Source: Cyathus striatus (Eukaryota > Basidiomycota > Agaricomycetes > Agaricales > Nidulariaceae). From it: 64,000 nt of DNA. The stretch is taken from contig JAOVFP010000011.1 in the NCBI GenBank assembly GCA_025738555.1, positions 2,108,001 through 2,172,000 of the forward strand, read 5' to 3'. The position numbers were made by a program, and so were the translations under genes. Positions 1 through 15,760 of the stretch are shown here, piece by piece (position 1 is the stretch's first letter; each line of letters begins with the position of its first letter). The notes beneath the pieces are model-generated. The model saw nothing but the letters and a program-made list of their open reading frames with translations. It made no database searches and was not told where the DNA came from.

Positions 1-197
1 TGGGCTGCTGACCAAATCTCAGACGATGAATAGTACGTCGTCGGAGTCTTCAGACAAAAGGGAATGCCTAATATTATTTATACATAATAAGTCGAGTCAA
101 TCAGAATTTGAATACTTCTCATTGAATTTCATCAATTGAAAAGTTATGATGCGTGATGCATGTGCATGATGAGTCAATAAAGGTCAGTTGCATCAGG
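1..197. repeat. Third, interrupted copy of the R repeat
   Basis: Bases 31-60 (GTCGGAGTCTTCAGAC core) match the ends of two longer repeats at 16170-16990 and 18970-19790. The match resumes at about 165-190 (GATGAGTCAA..AAGGTCAG). About 105 bases between the two matching parts are absent from the other copies. That extra piece contains ATTGAATTTCATCAATTG, which recurs at 9751-9768, so it looks like a small insertion. The repeat runs off the left edge of the window. Confidence 0.55.
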
Positions 198-611
198 AAA
201 ACTTGAGATCTACAATTCAGTATTCTTAGGCATGATTATAGTATACTTATGCATTATTACACCTCTTTATACTAAATGCATCTAACTAATATGAATTATA
301 ATAATTATACTGCTTATACATGCTAATTCAACTTAGTTATGGCTAATTCTGAGGTCTGAGAGGGATAATAGACTATAAAGCACAGTATTTAGTTCACCAT
401 CTTGAAATTCACATGAATACATTGGTACATTATATTGTATTTACATATAGAAAGTCATTTTGAATGGTATGCCTCCTTGCTATGCACCATACCGTACACC
501 ATCCTTCTCGTTACATAGAGCCAGGTGCGTACCCTCCTACTTGCTACATTTCCTGCTGTGCACCTTCTGCCTTACTACATGCCTGTGGCGTTCAAACTGT
601 ACGTTTATTCT

Positions 612-778
612 GGTGCCACGCTACTTCTTGATGTCAGCGCCCACTTTTGGGGGCATTACTTAGCGCTACTTTTCGTTAGTACCGCGCCACTTTCTCTTGA
701 CTTTTCCTCAACTTGCCGCCAATTTCTCAGTTCATCCACGCGCTACTTTGGTTTTTTTGTACCGCGCCACTTTTTAGC
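612..778. repeat. Cluster of GCGCYACTTT motifs, CpG-rich
   Basis: Six close variants of a GCGC(C/T)ACTTT word lie within about 165 bases, for example ACCGCGCCACTTT at two places. Clusters of this kind are typical of transposon subterminal regions, though no element ends were found. The reverse complement of 645-778 matches 9660-9735, where most of the CpGs are lost. Short reading frames crossing the cluster show no recognisable protein. Confidence 0.45.
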
Positions 779-864
779 CAGATAGCTAAAGTGCTCTAGA
801 AATATCAACAATTATTAAGTCAAAATGAAATATATTATATGCTATTAGAAATAATACTAGTCTA

Positions 865-3131
865 CAGTCACTCTTAATTGTATAAAATAATTATTTTTGA
901 CTCAAGGTGGTATGAACGAGGGAGTACAAGTAGAATGCGCTACGTAGGAGACAGGAGTAAACACTACGTCGGCAATCCGTCGGACGACTGTAAGCGGTAC
1001 GATCGACTGAGTGCTGCGAAATGATGCGTTGATATGGTAGATAAGCGGGGGTCAAGCTGTAGAAGCGGAGCCTGGATGAGATGTAACACTTCACTGAGCG
1101 GCTCCTCTCTCACACCCTGTATAAGAGGCCAGAGGAGGCATATGACTAAAGCTTTTCTCAGAAGGCCAGAAGGGTACCACGTAGGAAGGGGGCGCCACAT
1201 GATCTGGATATACGGTATGCATGAGGGCGAGAAAACGCACACTTTGTTTGTGAGAGCATCGAGAAGTCGTAAAGACTTGAGAGAGCCCGAGACGACATAT
1301 GCTGGAAGACTACCACATAGCATCATTGATTACCCTGGTGGACAAATGGATTCACATGCATAAGCAAATGGTGTAAAAGAAACGGAAACTTTCACATATA
1401 CACGCACTTTGTACCCAGCACCCCTCAGTATCCCTGCAGTCTGATAAGCATCCACCACACATTATGTCGAAAGAATGAAATAAAGAGTCGAGAGTTTGCC
1501 TATTTGACAGTAGCATTCCGGGGAAAGAATATGATGTTATGACTTCGAGGAGTTGGTAAGTAGAGAGAGAGCACAACAGAAATGGGGGAAGATAGTGTCC
1601 GATGTAGGGCAATAGGATAGAGTGTCGATGTTCGACGTTGCGTGTCAAGCGGTATTGAAGCAACAGAGTTGAACTTGGATTGGAACTCAGAATTGCCGGT
1701 GCTACCCTGAACACGTGAATACATGTACCGTGTGAGATAAATAATATTACGCACGTGGGTTCAGGTGTACACAAATGAGTTTGTAGTCCCCTGTTACAGT
1801 CACTTGCATTAGAAACTGCAGTGTCAATTTGTCGAAAACTTATTTGTTCGTGTATGTTAAGTATGTGTGGCAGCATGTACAAACTGTGACGTTGTCACGC
1901 TATTTGAGATAAGATTACCGATAGGCGAGACTGATTGTTTGAAACGTCGAATCCGAAAGATTGATATGAACCTTTGCTCCTAATGCCTCCACATCTCTCC
2001 ACTGAACTCTGAGAACGAAATTGCTGGGTGCTCAGAGTGTACAGTTTATACGGTGTTTCGCCTTCACCATGGATTTGGGTAAGTGCCTAATCCCTATGCT
2101 AGCAAGCAAGGGAGATCATGTGCACTTGATACAAGTGATGAGCTATTTGGCTTCACTTATCAGCGAAAATACGGCCATTTATCTCGATGAACTACAGGAA
2201 AAGCTTGAAACAGAGCGTAACATTGAGGTAACAGTCACAACTATATCTCGAGCTCTGTGTCACCTTTCCATATCACACAAGAATGTTGCTGCCTCTGCCC
2301 TTGAATGAAATGAGGAGCTCCGTGCTACATGGCAGGCTGTAAATGGGAAAATACCTATGGAGTATTTCATTTGGATTGATGGAGCTGCCATAGATGACCA
2401 CACAAATCAACGAAATACCAACTGGAGCACATTGGGTCAAGTATGTGTACGTAGACCGGCATTTATATGTGGACAACGATTTTTGTCCTCTTAGCACTAT
2501 CTTGTGATGGTATTATTGCACTGGATAATAAATCTTCTGAAGTTGGATTCAACCTCTTATAGTCAACACGAGGGAGTACATGCACTAGTAGTACACCAGA
2601 TGCTGGAGAGGCAGAGCGATGCCTAGGAGTGAATGCCATGTCCATAAGCAACAGATTGACACATAGCTCTTTAAATTTCTTCACATTTCTTCTAGCCCCA
2701 TCGATTTTCTCTTGCTCAAAAACGTTCTCGTCTCCTCTGCAGTGAAAGATATCGTTTTCGATGTTCCACCAGTATTAAAGCACAATTTCTCGAGGTACGC
2801 GAATATCTATGGATTTTTTTTTAAAAAAAAAGAGCCAATATTGTTGAAATAGGGTCTTACCAGAGCGGACCAGACCTTGACCTACAAGGTCGCGATTTCA
2901 TGAAAATAAATCTAGAGGAAATGAAGATAGCTTGAGTCCGGGGGAGGAGACCAAGAGGAGACAACGGCCCCATCGACAATGCGTGCAAGCGATCCTGCCT
3001 CAGGGATGGCTCGTTGCAATGACGCGTTGACACATAGGCGAGTATCACAGTTTGGTTGTTGTTAGCCATCAGTAAATATATACAGATCAGTACAGCAAAA
3101 TCGTGACTGCAGTTATTTTTGCAAGCGACTG
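865..3131 (+). mobile_element. Possible Tc1/mariner element (TA-CAGTC ends)
   Basis: A transposase relic of the IS630/Tc1-mariner type sits inside this interval. At 863-869 the sequence is TA followed by CAGTC. At 3127-3133 it is GACTG followed by TA. A TA target duplication and ends beginning CAGT are usual for Tc1/mariner. The inverted match extends only weakly beyond about nine bases, so the boundaries are a suggestion. Between the transposase and the right end (2541-3131) no further coding was recognised. Confidence 0.35.
2081..2540 (+). pseudogene. IS630/Tc1-mariner transposase remnant
   Basis: The frame encodes the winged-helix stretch YLDELQEKLE..TVTTISRAL followed by a run to a TGA at 2306-2308. 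It continues in the same frame with NEELRATWQ, an IDGAAID segment where the family has the first catalytic Asp with Glu (here D-G), and NTNWSTLGQ..FICGQRF. A shift to another frame near 2485 gives LALSCDGIIALD. This order is that of fungal IS630-like DDE transposases. The TGA stands at the conserved Arg of the E-R-N-E motif. No later catalytic residues were found. It is a dead fragment; the family call is fairly sure, the exact clade is not. Confidence 0.75.
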
Positions 3132-3134
3132 TAC

Positions 3135-6100
3135 TATCCGATTGGATCTCTCAGGGACATATGTATTCTCACGGCTCATTTCGCTGTCAACCCGCACGCC
3201 TAGCTGGGCGTTTATTCATCATTTCGTGAGCCAATTTGCGCGGTTAGCCAATATTATTGTTACTTAAGTATTACTAATGTAAATTTGTGGCCCTGTGTGC
3301 GTCAGTTATCTTAAGTTTATGTTGTTATTTGTAGAAATAGATATCTACAAGTTTAGTCTATACACACGAGGAGAGTAGTTAAATATTATATCTATGTGTC
3401 AGGTAAGTAAGAGTTACAGAGGAACGGTAAGTAAGATATCTCACCTCAGTGCAATGTATGAATACAACGACTGAGTACTGAGGCTGAGGTGTAATGACAT
3501 ATCTAATGTCTATATATATTGTCCAAGAGTGCCACTGGGGCGTACAGTAAGTAAAATGGAGAAAGGTAAACATATGAATAAAGAGAAATAAAAAGGAACA
3601 TAATATCGTGAGGCACACTGTGGTGAAACCTTTATGCGCTTAGATCAACATTATTATCACGTTATTCCTTTCTGTCACACACCTTCTTTTGCCATGAAAC
3701 CATTGCTCAGTTATGTATGTTTTAGTCCGCATTCCTTGGTGATTTTTGGTGTACTATCGTGTCAATTATTAATATTTTCCTTCAGCTGTAGCAAGTATCA
3801 TTTAAATATTGTAAGTATTTCATCTCTAACCTTTCTGGTCACCTGTATTCTTTTTCCTTTGCAAATCTTTCCAGTGATTATCACACATTATTTAGGCTCT
3901 TATTTCGTACTGGGGCACATTTAAATAGTCATAAAAACACTGTATTTCTACTATTATATAAATTTCATTTGACATTTGGTGCTACAAGTTGCACAACTTC
4001 CAACATTACATAGAATCAGTGTACATTACTATATTACTTAAATCATATTCAACAAGCATGGGATGTTAATCAAGATGAGACCAAAAACTTCATGCTTACT
4101 GGTAAGTATATTGAACACAGTTAAAAACCAGTGGTTCTACATTTAATATCGCATTTTTATTCCATTTATCTTAATTTTACATGAATCTAGCTATATCACG
4201 CCTCCCATAAAATACTGGAAAATATTTACTTGTGCATTCAGGATGCCATTAGCACAATGCCTACTGTGGTGCTCCTCAAGGGCACCTTTCTCTCACACAC
4301 ACAAGGCGGCATGCAGCCAAACAATGGGAGGCCAATGCCAAACACTTGGTTCAGTTGTGAGAATGAACCAGCGTGTTCCCGGGTTTCGCTGGCATCAGCA
4401 ATTTCCATATTTGGACCAGATCTGTGAATCGAATAGTAACAGGGGACACATCACTGTACACAAATATGTACTCTTGTGTATGTATTAATACATGTTGTTT
4501 GGCAGCAGCCTCTGTTGCAACTTGCCAAACTTTGCCAGCACTTGGTGTTGGCTTGTCTTCATTTCAACTTCTACTGCCACTGCCAGCAGTCCTAGCCAAG
4601 CCTCAAAGACACTCTGTAGTGGGCTTCATCTACGCTTTATTATTTTTGCTACTATACTGCACTATGATCAATTCACTATAGGACTATACATGCCTCTGAG
4701 CAGTCCTCCAGGCTCATGTTCTTATTTTGATACATCTTCTAGTCCCTCCATTTCCACTTTGGTTCATGGGGTTGTCCAAAACAAGTGAATTGTTCTAGTT
4801 GGTTCCAGGTCCTCTGTTCTCATAGGTTCATGGTCAATTACAACTTCTCCCACCAAGTACTGACCTAGTTTATTCTAAACGGTATTCATCTGACAGGATT
4901 CTGGTTTGAACTTTACCATTGTTGCCCAGCTATGTTGGATTGTAATGCTCCATGTCCCTATGTTCAACCTCCGCCCTCCATCTTTTCATGCTTTTCGTCG
5001 CCATCACTGAAACTGTCCAGTCTTAGGAGGAAGCTACAGATATGAGGGCTGTATAATTCCATGCAGATGAGTATGTATGTGGCTGGCTGCTAAGAATTTT
5101 TTTGAGCTTGGGTTGGTTGAGGTGTCATATAGGCATCATGCTGTTGTCGTTGTCGGGATTCACACATGTGTTTTTGTCTTTCTTGGGGTTTGGCATATCC
5201 TGTGTGTTATGGCTCACAAGAACTTGACATTGGTGTATTCCTGTGAATACACAAAGGTTTAGCAAAGTGATTTCGAAATCAGAACATACCCTGTAGTTTA
5301 GTGTAGATTTGAGTAATAATGTGTCTGAATGCAAGAATGCTTAGTATGTTCAGTAAGGGTTGAGTTCTTGAAGCATGAGATCAAGTATGTCACGGGCTAC
5401 TGCTGATTGGACTATCCACTGATATTCAGCAATCGACAATACTAACTTATGTAGTATGTTTGTAGTGAGTAGATAGGTATGAAATACTATGTACCCTTTT
5501 TAGCAATGATATGAGACTTAGTGTGAAGCCTTAAGTCGAGTGCTGGATTCTTACAGTTCACACTGAGTTGAAAGGTAGTAAAAGGTTGTTTTTCCTATCT
5601 ACACAATGAGCTATATACCTTGTAGTACTAATATATCTAGATTGTTCTTGTGTAGTCCTATGTATTCTACAGGGCTTGAGAAGGTACTGCTTCCAGGGCC
5701 TTCTTGGTCAACATAACCGAGTTGGTTTATAGCCTTTTATGGCAGGAGTAGCCTTTAGCTGTGTAAATACTTACTTGCTTAGGTTACTTCTGTTGTTCTG
5801 AAGGTAAACCAAGATAGAAATAAAATGAGTAGTTTGTACAGCTACGAGAGATTGGAAAATATATAGGTTTTGTAATGAATTTTGTAAAATGTAGTAGACA
5901 GAGATAGAATTTATAGATGAAAAACCATGAGCACACAAATGTAGCTAAGTATACATAACACTGTGGTGGTTGTGGTTGTTCAGTGCATTTTGGATGTGGT
6001 GGCAGGGGGGAGTGGATCAGGCACTGGCAGTGTAATTCATCACATCTCTTCAGTTTTTCTTCATTTTTGTCCTTCATCTGCAGATTTGAGCTAGGCATTT

Positions 6101-9100
6101 GTTGTTGTCATTGCAGGTTGCATCACTAAATTTTGGACCAACTCATGAGTGGTTATAACCCATCACAATGCACCGTAATTAACATGATCTACCATAATAT
6201 CATGACCATCTCATAATTGATCTTAATGAATCTTGAGTTACCCTCAACTTTATGATTCTGGATGGTGAATCACAATTCAGCCTATGGTTACATATATGTT
6301 GTAAGTTTACCTAGCATTGCATAGAATTATGTTTTATTATGTAGTTATATGGAACTTGTAACTATGGTGGATTTATAGATATCAATACTATGTAGTTGTG
6401 AACTTAACAATACTGGTTCATTAGGACATTAAATTTTATTTTATTGTTTGAATACTACATATACAAATGGTATGTAACAATGTTGTAATCTATCATGTAA
6501 TGACAGTAAGGACTGCTGGGATAGTTTAAGTAGCCAGCATGTAGTGGTTGAGATATGGGGCCAATTAAAGGGATTATGTGCAAATTGAAAGGTACTTACA
6601 AGATTTAAAAATTGGGGCTCAAGTGGGGGTGGTGCTTTCAATGCAGTAGAATTCTGCCTGCTTATATGCTTTCAGATGTGGAGTGCTCTTACAAATACTC
6701 TGGGTAATGGAGCTGTAAGGTGTCATGGGGCTCTGACTCCCGAGTCTGAGTGCACACGCTAGGGCATGCCTTTTGAAATCCTTGGCATATTTGGAGTTGG
6801 TGATGTCATACATAGCAGGCATGGATATGGGGACTTCTGACTACTAATATACTCGTGTTGCAACATATCAGAGGCAACAATACATTATAGCTGGACCTTA
6901 GGCCTTAGATCTTAGACCTAGCAACAGAAATATGTGTATTCTAGAAAATAATTGACAACCTGAGCACTCTGTGCATGTATTTTGGACAATTATAATCCTA
7001 ATCTCAGAATTATGTGATGCTCAGACTCAAACATGCTCATGTACTGCTCATAATGACATGATCCTGATACTGTGATATTAATTATAGTATGTTATGATGT
7101 AATATGATCTTAATGTAAAGTAGTGGGAAGTAGTGAGCACCTTATATTGTTGGGAGCCAATCGTGATGACATACCACAGTTGCTATGAGCTCCTAATGTG
7201 TCATAATTGCTTCTGAGCTGGAGTAATTTGAGCATCTGATTGTAAGGCACATAATTATTAGTGAGTTTCTCACTGACTTACTGATGGCCTCTGTCTTTGT
7301 CGGCATGTGACACTACTATGTAAACTGTTAGAATCACCTTGCTTGCAAGGTATTCTGTCCGGGTTAAAATGGGTTTCACTTTTCAACATTCACGTGCACT
7401 CTCTCACAGTCACATGCTCTTGATTTATTCTGAGTCCTTGTCTGTTCACACTGCACAATGCACACTTCCACATGGTCCACTTGTGCCCTCTCTCACAGTG
7501 ATGTGATTTATATCTTTAACATCTTCTAATCTCTTCACTCTTGCTTCACCCCATCTTTGGCTGCCATTGACTTGTCCAAGTCAGCACATAGTGTTGTCCT
7601 CACACCATAGTGAACTCACAGTAAGTAGCTTCCTTACCCTGTCATACTAATCTATAATAATATGAAGGTAATGTCCCTTGTAATACTCTCCACCTTTAAA
7701 TCTTGCTAATACTGATGTACCTCCCAGGTCACAAGTGTCCTACTACTAGTACCATGTTGGCACATGGAGCTTTGATATGAACCAACTGTGGTGAAGCCAT
7801 ACTACTGGGACTACACTGATCAGCTGTTGTTATAAGGGTGGAGGGAGACACTTGGGAGACAGGGCCCCTTTCATCAGGACCATGATAGATTCCATTGTAG
7901 AGAAAGTTACAATGTGCACCACATTGGGTAAGTCTGCTCGTCATTCTTCTTCATTAGCTTTCAGTCCGTTTTAACTGATTGTCATCCACTCATCCCTATT
8001 CCTTTCAGTGACCTGTATCTTTCCCTCACACCAAAAGCTCGAGACATTCACTGGTCCTTCAACCTTATCTGCCCCTATATCCTTGACCTACTCCACATGT
8101 TAGCAGTATATACAACTGGCATATCCAAGATGATGCTCTCTCAAATTGATTTGCACCTGGAGATACAAGATCATCATAGTATTCACTGAGGATAACTCAA
8201 TGTCATCGTAAGTTCTACACTGCTGTACCTATGCTTGTAGGCACTTGGTCAAGGCTATTGTCCCCAGACAATCTTCCCATGAAAGTAGTAGAATTTACTG
8301 TTGGGTTAAAGCTGAATTTCTGCTTGTGGTGAGTGGTGGGCCCAGAGATTATGCTTGAAGGAGGGATCATCATTTATGTGGGTTGATGTGATGCAGGAAT
8401 GATATCTGGTGCTGAAAGGAAGGTTGATGTTGAGCTCAATGTGGCTGTGACGAAGCAAGAGGGGGAAATGCTATGTGTGAATGAGTGTTGTGCATTTCTT
8501 CCTCTTCCTCCTCTTCTTCATCATTCTTTCCAGCCCCTACCTTTTTGTTACTTTCTCTGCTCTTTCTCCATTATCTTTTCCAGCCAGCTGGCTCGTCCTC
8601 CTATCCCTTTTCTCGTAACTTATCCTCCAGATGGGTGAAGAGACTCTTGACACTAAGTATCCTTGATATTCATTAGAGTTGACAGAACACCTTGTGAATG
8701 CTTCTGCAGATGTGGAGAATGAAGCACTGTGTAGAGCAGGCATGACTCCTTCCTATTGTTGTGAATGTTCATCTCAAGGTGTTGTATGGCTCTTCCAGCT
8801 GACTTATGTTTCTTCCCTCAATGTCTTGTACCTCATACTCAGGTTTTACTGTATCTGTTTACTTGTGCTAAATTTGCAAATATAAAGGGGGATTAAATTT
8901 GGTTTCTTATCTCACACCTGTTCACTTAGAAGTTTTTGACCACTGTGCATCCGACTCGAATGCAGCTATCAAACACTCTACTTCTACTCCATCTCATCAT
9001 CTCATCCAAACACTAAATGTAAATGAACACAATTTTGATTCAGAATCATAGAGGTAACTACCTAGTACTTATAAGTACCTGCCCATTTGATTATATTGTT

Positions 9101-9540
9101 GAAGTGGGCTTAGATGCGAAGATGGATATTATAATTAGTGGGATTGATTGCAACCCATACTTACCTGACTTGCATCGATGGCCCATGGGAGAATCAATGC
9201 TGAGTGCTAAGGGACAACCCGACAGGCATGGTAGTCTATCATTGATCTCAGGTTGATACAAGGCCAATATATTTTCTGACATAGGATCTGTAATATAGTA
9301 TGCTCATGTCATTATGTTTGTTGTTGGTTAGTCTGAATGAAGGATTATATCAACTAAGTATTGTTCCCCTGGCTCCATTCATGATGTCCAGATCGGTTTT
9401 AATGTATATTAATTTCCAGTGTCCACTGTAATGTGTGCGACAGTGCAAGGCATACTGCCTATTATGTAAATTATACATTAACCGCTTATTCTAATAACTG
9501 CAAGCAAGGTTTTGGTCAACAAAGTCGACAATTCCAAGTA
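3135..9540. other. Long gene-free, AT-rich, CpG-poor tract
   Basis: No recognisable gene, tRNA or long repeat was found in these 6.4 kb. Open frames are short and unlike known proteins. A pyrimidine-rich stretch (CTTCCTCTTCC type) lies near 8495-8580. A minus-strand frame at 9282-9166 ends in a good donor (CAG|GTAAGT) and could be a lone exon, but nothing supports a gene around it. CpG is scarce, as in the transposon blocks further right, so this is probably decayed repeat DNA. Confidence 0.4.
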
Positions 9541-9545
9541 GTTAA

Positions 9546-9785
9546 TTTAAACTCGTTTATATTGATTTTGATCAAAGATGACTAGACTAACCAGAAAGTT
9601 GGAGCAATCTGGCAGTAAACAAAGTGTGCTGGGTGGACTCAAGTTCCAGAAAGTAGTGTGGGTGAAAAAAAAAAAAACCAAAGTAGAGCTTGGATGAACT
9701 GAGAAAGTGGCGGCAAGTTGAAAATTCAAAAGAAAGTGGTGCAGTACATTGAATTTCATCAATTGGAAAGTTATGATGCATAAAG
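9546..9785. repeat. CpG-decayed relative of the 612-778 repeat
   Basis: GGATGAACTGAGAAAGTGGC at 9691-9710 and its surroundings match the reverse complement of 645-778. GTGGCGCGGTAC in that copy reads GTGGTGCAGTAC here, so both CpGs have become TpG or CpA. ATTGAATTTCATCAATTG at 9751-9768 is shared with the insertion in the repeat at 1-197. Confidence 0.55.
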
Positions 9786-9892
9786 TTAAAGTGTTAGTTG
9801 TAGTGTAGTAGGCAGTGACAATGCTATATACATTTAGTTAACTACCTTACTGTTTCGTTTGGTATCTAGTGGGTTTGTAGTTATTTTATTGA

Positions 9893-9981
9893 TTGCTCTC
9901 AATGATATTTGAACGATCTCGACCAAATATGCACTGATCTCGGCTAACTAAATACTAAACTACAATTGAATTATTTTCTAC
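9893..9981. repeat. Left half of a repeat split by the hAT-like element
   Basis: The stretch TCTCAATGATATTTGAACGA and the following 60 bases match 12013-12090. The other half resumes after the inserted element at 11171-11225 (AATCATTGGCCTCTCGCTCA against AATCATTGACTTCTCGCCCG at 12126). The uninterrupted relative at 12013-12165 is therefore a related empty site for the 9982-11162 element. Confidence 0.6.
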
Positions 9982-10012
9982 AGGGCTACTAGATTTTGAC
10001 ATTGCCCATATT

Positions 10013-10092
10013 TTGACGTTGCCAGTGAGGCAACGTCACGCAACGCCAGCAACGTCATGGCAATGCCAGGCAATGCCAGGCAATGCCACATC
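10013..10092. repeat. GGCAACGTCA/GGCAATGCCA cluster, left
   Basis: About seven head-to-tail copies of a ~10-base word (GCAACGTCA, GCAATGCCA) begin right inside the left end of the 9982-11162 element. The first copies, nearest the end, are on the opposite strand. Confidence 0.65.
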
Positions 10093-10612
10093 AGCCTGTG
10101 ATCAATCACACCCTCACTAATCAATTCTCCCACCCTTCCCTTTGCATTTTCACATGCATATCACCATTGCCCACCTCCCACTCATTATTTCCCACACCTC
10201 TGCTCTCACTTTTTATACTTTTATTACTTTTCTCTTAATCGAAAACAGAGTCTACTATTTATAATACAACATATTATTACCTATTTCACCAAGGATGGAA
10301 CATATTACAGTAGAAGATTATTTAAAACTGTCTCTGATTCACATGTTGAATAGCTTTATCCCCTTCATTAAATAGTGAAATATTGTTTAGTACATATATC
10401 ATAATATATATTGGATAATGCAAAAATAATCGAAGAAAATGATAAAGAATTGACCTAGAAAATAAGACAATACTTGCTCACTGTTGAGCATGATGACAAG
10501 TGTGATGTGTTGCCGCGGCGATGAGGAAGGGTACTTGATGGAGTGATAGATGGGATCAATATTGTGTACAAATATAAATGGGAAGCGGAGGGCGTGGGAA
10601 ACATTGAACCTC

Positions 10613-10737
10613 CAGCAATGCCAAAGGCAACGTCAAGCAACGCCACGGCAACGTCATGGCAATGCCATTCGGCAACATCACAGCAACGTCATGCAACGTC
10701 ACAGCAATGCCAGGCAACGTCAAAATCCTATTTTCAA
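10613..10737. repeat. GGCAACGTCA cluster, internal
   Basis: About ten copies of the same ~10-base word alternate between CAACGTCA and CAATGCCA forms. The last copy runs into TCAAAATCCTA, the same sequence that follows the motif at the element ends. This may mark an older end or a nested element. Frames across it encode only Ala/Thr/Ser/Gln-rich repeats. Confidence 0.6.
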
Positions 10738-11065
10738 CAATTTCTACAACTAGTATAAAAACGAGTAGAGTCCATTTATCTCTACCAAATATTTACTTTT
10801 ATTTCTATATATCATGTATTTACAACATACAAGCTGTCTAGAGTAGAAATGTTGTGTACAAAGGAAAAAAATACATATTTTCAACTTATTTCACTGTGAG
10901 ATTGTAAGTTATACCCTGTTATACATGGCTCATATTTCTCATTAAGTGCTAATATATATTATATGAATGTAAGGTACATTTATCTTGTGAACTCCTACTA
11001 ATTTATTGTATTTATTACTAACTAAGCATGTACACAAGTGGGGCTCGAACACAAGACCTCAGCAA

Positions 11066-11155
11066 GCAACGCCACTGCAACGCCAGGCAACGTCAATGCA
11101 ACGCCCGGCAACGTCAACTTGGGCAACGTCAAGAACCGGGCAACATCAAAATCTG
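11066..11155. repeat. GGCAACGTCA cluster, right
   Basis: About six copies of the ~10-base word lead into the right inverted terminal sequence CATCAAAATCTGTAGGCCC. This mirrors the arrangement of the left cluster. Confidence 0.6.
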
Positions 11156-11396
11156 TAGGCCCTTTTCTACATACTACAAATAATTTCAAAACGAAATCAT
11201 TGGCCTCTCGCTCACTAACCAATCAGGAGAAAGGGTTACATTAACACACAGCCCCATGTACGATATACACGAAGATAGAGATAAAGCGGATGAGTAAGAA
11301 ATGAAGTAAATAAAAGGCAAAAAAACGAGAAATAGGCGGAATTGAAGAAAAAAATTTGAAGAAAAAAAATGGGCTACAGACTACACTATCAGCACG

Positions 11397-11470
11397 GGTG
11401 CATCAAAACCCTCATGCAAAAAAAAACCCAGTGGGAAAATATGCATTCACAGGGGAAAAGCTACCGGTGG
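11397..11470. repeat. 75-bp dispersed repeat, copy 1
   Basis: GGTGCATCAAAACCCTCATG, then a CCCAGTGGG block, then AGGGGAAAAGCTACC match 46374-46444 in the same order and orientation. In the second place it lies just downstream of the stop codon of the unknown gene at 46459-47674. The copy here has an A9 run and looks degraded. Confidence 0.55.
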
Positions 11471-11570
11471 AACTAAATGTGACGTAAAAGATAAGGAAAC
11501 AGTAAAGTGAGAACGAAAGGGAGGAGGGTGGGTAACGAAAACACAACGCTGGCACGAAGGTGACAGAGCG

Positions 11571-11660
11571 CTGGTGCAGGAGGGAGGAGGAAGAATCAGC
11601 ACCGAAAAATAGAGATATAGAGGAAAGGCACCTGGTGCAGGAGGGAGGAGGAAGAATGCG
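11571..11660. repeat. Short direct duplication
   Basis: TGGTGCAGGAGGGAGGAGGA occurs at about 11573 and again at about 11636, a spacing of 63 bases. The purine-rich spacer is not repeated exactly. Confidence 0.6.
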
Positions 11661-11938
11661 GAACATTCAATTCTCTGCGCTCCTTGTACCATCCACACGG
11701 CCAGTTCCGAAGTGCGATCACGATCTGGCCACTGCGAATAAATTGTGTTTTTAAGAACGAGAATAAATTGAGTGTCAGTGGCCTCGAGCGAGAGGTCATG
11801 AACGAATACACTCACAAAGACGACCCCAGTAAGTGCCAGCTGCCCGTGACGCATGAGCGCTTCACGGCCCGAAAACCACGTCGCTACCGTCCCTATTGGC
11901 CCAGTGCAAGTGTCCCCTTGAACTACGATCATTGCGCG

Positions 11939-12215
11939 CTCCAACAGCTTAGAGGTAGCGATCAATCAATTTGACAGCCCTTCAAGCTTCAAGCTTCAGT
12001 GGCTGTCAAAGATTTCTCTTAATGATTTTTGAATGATTTCGATTGAATATGCATTGATTTCAACTCATTAAACACTATACTACGATTGATTGATTTCCAA
12101 TGTACTCCAGATGATAGCAAACAAAATCATTGACTTCTCGCCCGCTAACCAATGCACGTCCCAACAGCTTAGCGGTAGTGATCAATCAAATTGATAACCA
12201 CTGGTGTAGTTACTT
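11939..12215. repeat. Partly tandem repeat with small hairpin
   Basis: CCAACAGCTTAG(A/C)GGTAG(C/T)GATCAATCAA occurs at 11941 and 12171. Right after the first copy, TTGACAGCC and GGCTGTCAA form a perfect nine-base inverted repeat around AAGCTTCAAGCTTC. Bases 12013-12165 in between are the empty-site relative of the target of the 9982-11162 element. Confidence 0.55.
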
Positions 12216-12307
12216 AGAACGAGTCAGGCACATTCACCTATTCATGTCGTGACTCTTGATGACTAAAAGATACATGACTGTAAATAAATTGAAATTCACT
12301 CTGCTGA

Positions 12308-15760
<3,453 letters not shown>

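Larger units (their letters stand above)
9982..11162. mobile_element. Non-autonomous hAT-like element with 8-bp TSD
   Basis: The 8-mer TTTTCTAC occurs immediately outside both ends (9974-9981 and 11163-11170). The ends form imperfect inverted repeats: AGGGCTACTAGATTTTGAC on the left and GGGCCTACAGATTTTGATG read inward from the right. An 8-bp target duplication and an AGGG-type end are hAT hallmarks. Three clusters of a GGCAACGTCA-like word lie inside, two of them next to the ends, as expected of subterminal transposase-binding repeats. No transposase is encoded, so any movement would need a partner. A diverged uninterrupted copy of the target at 12013-12165 supports insertion. Confidence 0.7.

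Noticed and set aside
4230..4790. Overlapping plus-strand frames of 65-102 residues
   Set aside because: Three frames are open at once in a low-stop stretch and none resembles a protein family.
5340..5790. Copia RNase H piece on the minus strand (SIAEYQWIVQ-like)
   Set aside because: Resemblance to the S-T-A-E-A-E-Y motif is short and unsupported by neighbouring motifs.
9166..9282. Single exon on the minus strand ending at CAG|GTAAGT
   Set aside because: It has a good donor only; no second exon or known motif was found.
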